Part shown: positions 9,317-10,184 of the stretch, in pieces
Layout: each line of letters starts with the position of its first letter
How positions within the stretch are numbered: the stretch's first letter is position 1
Assembly: GCA_031276935.1 (NCBI GenBank)
Contig: JAISMD010000050.1
Location: 1-10,184, forward strand
Direction: 5' to 3'
Length of the DNA stretch: 10,184 nt
DNA from: Puniceicoccales bacterium
Lineage (GTDB): Bacteria > Verrucomicrobiota > Verrucomicrobiia > Opitutales > LL51
Program-made: the position numbers and the translations under genes
Notes under the pieces: generated by a model
What the model was told of the DNA's origin: nothing
Databases searched by the model: none
The model's input: only the letters and a program-made list of their open reading frames with translations

Positions 9317-10184
9317 TTTAGGTGGCGATGGGGATGGGAGGCATGGGAGGCCTTTAGTTGGCGTGGGGGTAAATTTGTGATAGTTTTTTCTTGGATTGGG
9401 ACGAAGGAGCAGTCATATCTTTCGGAAAATGCAGCGCAGGAAGGCATATGCAGAGCAAATACGTCAAAGTGGTAATACAAATCCTCGAGGAATCTTTTGT
9501 CGTTTCTTTGGCTTGCAACAGGTTCTTCGCCTTCAGCCGTGGGTTTTATGTCTTGCAGCGTTTGTAGTTGTTTCTGCTCGTGTACTAGGAGAAGTTCATT
9601 TTTTCTTTTCTCGCATTTTTCTATTTCTTTCCCTAGGGCCTTTGATTGTTCGTATGCTTCATCGCCCTTTTTTTGGGGAGGGGCTACTTTTTCTTCATAT
9701 AATTCCTGCTTTTTTCTTTCAAGCACATCCTCTATTTCTTGGTCTTTTGTACTTACTTCTCCCTCATTATATTCTTTTCCTTTAGCCTTATACATGTCCT
9801 CCCTTAATGCATTTATTATTTTCTCTACTTCTAATTCGGCGGGCCAACTTTTCTTCCAAGCTTGCCGTTCGATTGAACTCAGTTCCTTTTTTTTCTCTTG
9901 GAGAGATTTTATTTCCGCGTCGAGAGATTGAATTTCTGCTTGCTCTTGGTCGCTTGGTCCTTTCCGTATTCTGGCTTCTAATGTTTCTATTCTCTCTTTA
10001 ACCAAATTGGGTATTTGTTGCATCATTTCCTTTGCATTTTCTGGAACTTCCGGTCTCTTCAATTGAACCCCGGCATATTTTGCCATACTATCGACGAGCA
10101 TCATGAGCATGGCGGCTTGCCCTCTGGAGCAGGTACTAGATTGGCTCCAGGTATACATAAATTTCTTCATGGCCTGGGTAAATG
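9295..10184 (-). CDS. Unrecognised coiled-coil protein, open at the window edge
   Basis: I do not recognise this protein. At least 291 residues follow the ATG at 10170, and the frame stays open to the window end (the preceding codons read F-T-Q-A), so the true start may be outside. The first about 35 residues are Met-rich and mildly hydrophobic. Residues about 53-215 are dominated by Glu, Lys and Gln with heptad-like spacing, in three stretches (about 53-105, 123-160, 171-208) broken by Pro/Gly-containing parts, so a coiled coil is likely. The tail (about 222-291) differs: it is aromatic, has three Cys and ends in a basic, His-rich run (ASHASHPHRHLKNRKR). There is no clear signal peptide or enzyme motif. 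The DNA is more A+T-rich than the gyrase genes (sampled lines about 35-37% G+C against 45%), hinting at a different history. It lies 93 bases upstream of gyrB in the same frame. A structural or secreted role is possible but unsupported. Confidence 0.6.
9334..9351 (-). repeat. Tandem 9-base repeat in the coiled-coil gene tail
   Basis: ATGGGAGGC occurs twice back to back on the plus strand (9334-9342, 9343-9351), inside a G-rich run from 9321. On the coding strand it produces the A-S-H-A-S-H part of the His-rich tail. The 9-base unit keeps the frame, so copy number could vary without breaking the gene. Confidence 0.5.

Overview
The window looks like a piece of a Gram-negative bacterial chromosome. 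My best guess is a member of the Verrucomicrobiota/PVC group, possibly Opitutia-like, but no rRNA or other taxonomic marker is present to settle it. Two things point this way. GyrA reads AAYRYTE around the active-site tyrosine, and the gyrase sequences as I know them do not look chlamydial or proteobacterial. A type III secretion (T3SS) export gene is also present, which implies two membranes. Most of the window is moderate in G+C. The right-hand 0.6 kb is visibly richer in A+T.

Left part, plus strand (1-2045). The window opens with a short hydrophobic reading frame ending at 108 that may be the tail of sctT. It is followed by a complete sctU/FlhB-family gene with an NPEH autocleavage motif, and then by a MarC-family (UPF0056) membrane protein gene. 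The order T-U is the usual order of T3SS export-apparatus genes, so the rest of such a locus may lie just left of the window.

Middle and right part, minus strand (10184-2061). In transcription order these are an unrecognised E/K-rich coiled-coil protein open at the window edge, gyrB, a lactate-permease-family transporter gene (lctP/lldP type), and gyrA. marC and gyrA converge with only 15 bases between them. GyrB and GyrA together form DNA gyrase (A2B2), which introduces negative supercoils. The transporter gene sits between the two gyrase genes, with about 240 bases of noncoding DNA on each side. It has its own promoter candidate, so the three genes are probably not one simple operon.

No tRNA, rRNA, CRISPR array, insertion sequence or integrase is visible, and no stretch over 300 bases lacks a gene. 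I do not see a clearly novel system. The items most worth a second look are the edge of the T3SS locus with its NPEH switch motif, the unknown coiled-coil gene beside gyrB, the gyrase-transporter-gyrase arrangement, natural Ala83/Glu87 in GyrA, and repeat-rich DNA upstream of gyrA.
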